A stretch of 23,809 bases of DNA, from positions 1 to 23,809 of the forward strand of contig CALBSZ010000469.1 of the NCBI GenBank assembly GCA_937967665.1, in the 5' to 3' direction. The position numbers and the translations under genes were made by a program. Positions 23,575 to 23,809 of this stretch are shown one piece after another. Every line of letters starts with the position of its first letter. Within the stretch, counting starts at the first letter, position 1. The stretch is from an uncultured Planctomycetaceae bacterium (GTDB lineage: Bacteria; Planctomycetota; Planctomycetia; Pirellulales; Pirellulaceae). The notes under the pieces were generated by a model. The model had not been told where the DNA came from. It worked only from the letters and a program-made list of their open reading frames with translations, and did not search any database.

Positions 23575-23809
23575 GGTTCGCCGTCCTCGTTCAGTATTTC
23601 AATTTCGGCCACCACCGGCAAGTGGTCAGAAAGCGTCGATTCGATCACTTCCTGACTTGCCAATCTTAAAATACCGCTTACGCAGATCCAGTCGATGGCG
23701 ACGGACGGATCGGTAGCGGGCCACGTCGGACGTGCCGGAACGCCGGGCGCTGACGTGAGGGTAAAGGGGTCAGGAGTCAATTGTGCGAAGCACCCGAAGG
23801 GCCGTTCCG
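23571..23809 (-). CDS. Endonuclease/exonuclease/phosphatase family protein, C-terminal part
   Basis: The frame is open to the right edge, so only the last 78 or so residues are present. The C-terminus carries the family signature: AIDWICVSG, then SDHLPVVAEIE, where Asp and His of SDH are the active-site pair of the exonuclease III/DNase I-like fold. A TTG at 23780 is an in-frame start-like codon but not the real start, because the sequence upstream of it (RPFGCFAQL) reads on as part of the same domain. Substrate unknown: members cut DNA, RNA or phospholipids. It is the first gene of a coupled pair with the metallophosphoesterase (TGA/ATG overlap of four bases). Confidence 0.82.
   Translation of the reverse strand, partial: ERPFGCFAQLTPDPFTLTSAPGVPARPTWPATDPSVAIDWICVSGILRLASQEVIESTLSDHLPVVAEIEILNEDGEP

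Overview
The window looks like a chromosomal piece of a planctomycete, probably of the Pirellula/Rhodopirellula kind. The evidence is the mix of families: a giant secreted protein with Ig-like, PPC-like and dockerin modules, a DUF1559-type protein, a TPR-sulfotransferase, many genes of unknown function in loose order, and dispersed palindromic repeats in the spacers. Base composition is moderately GC-rich throughout. I see no rRNA, tRNA, CRISPR array, prophage or complete insertion sequence. The taxonomic call is inference from gene content.

Layout. Positions 1-10148 hold the 3' part of one giant gene whose start lies left of the window. Its product has about 14 Ig-like modules in a strict alternation, three PPC-like modules, FG-GAP-like calcium loops and a C-terminal dockerin. 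A 400-base spacer with a repeat-derived hairpin follows. Then come an FAD/NAD(P) oxidoreductase (10548-11933), a MoaD/ThiS-like sulfur carrier (12196-12423) and a multi-pass membrane protein (12465-13076), all on the plus strand. A 71-bp palindromic element sits between the first two. Convergent to these, on the minus strand, are a zinc-ribbon DUF1559-like membrane protein and KDPG aldolase (eda), tightly spaced as an operon.

At 15055-15361 lies a small membrane-protein gene that appears to be frameshifted. It is followed by clpX (15543-16835) with a clear intrinsic terminator, and a TPR-sulfotransferase fusion (17115-18800). Next are a 931-residue envelope protein with EF-hands and two membrane segments (19026-21821) and an ABC ATPase (21896-22822), which probably form one transport or gliding-like unit. 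A second copy of the 71-bp palindrome, in opposite orientation, follows. The window ends with a minus-strand pair that overlap by four bases: the C-terminal end of an endonuclease/exonuclease/phosphatase-family protein (truncated by the right edge) and a metallophosphoesterase.

The most notable observations are the alternating super-repeat of the giant protein with heavy silent divergence between near-identical modules, the frameshifted small gene, the pair of 71-bp palindromes, and the oxidoreductase/sulfur-carrier pair that resembles the accessory genes of tungsten aldehyde oxidoreductase clusters but has no such enzyme in view. I see no clear new defence or mobile system.
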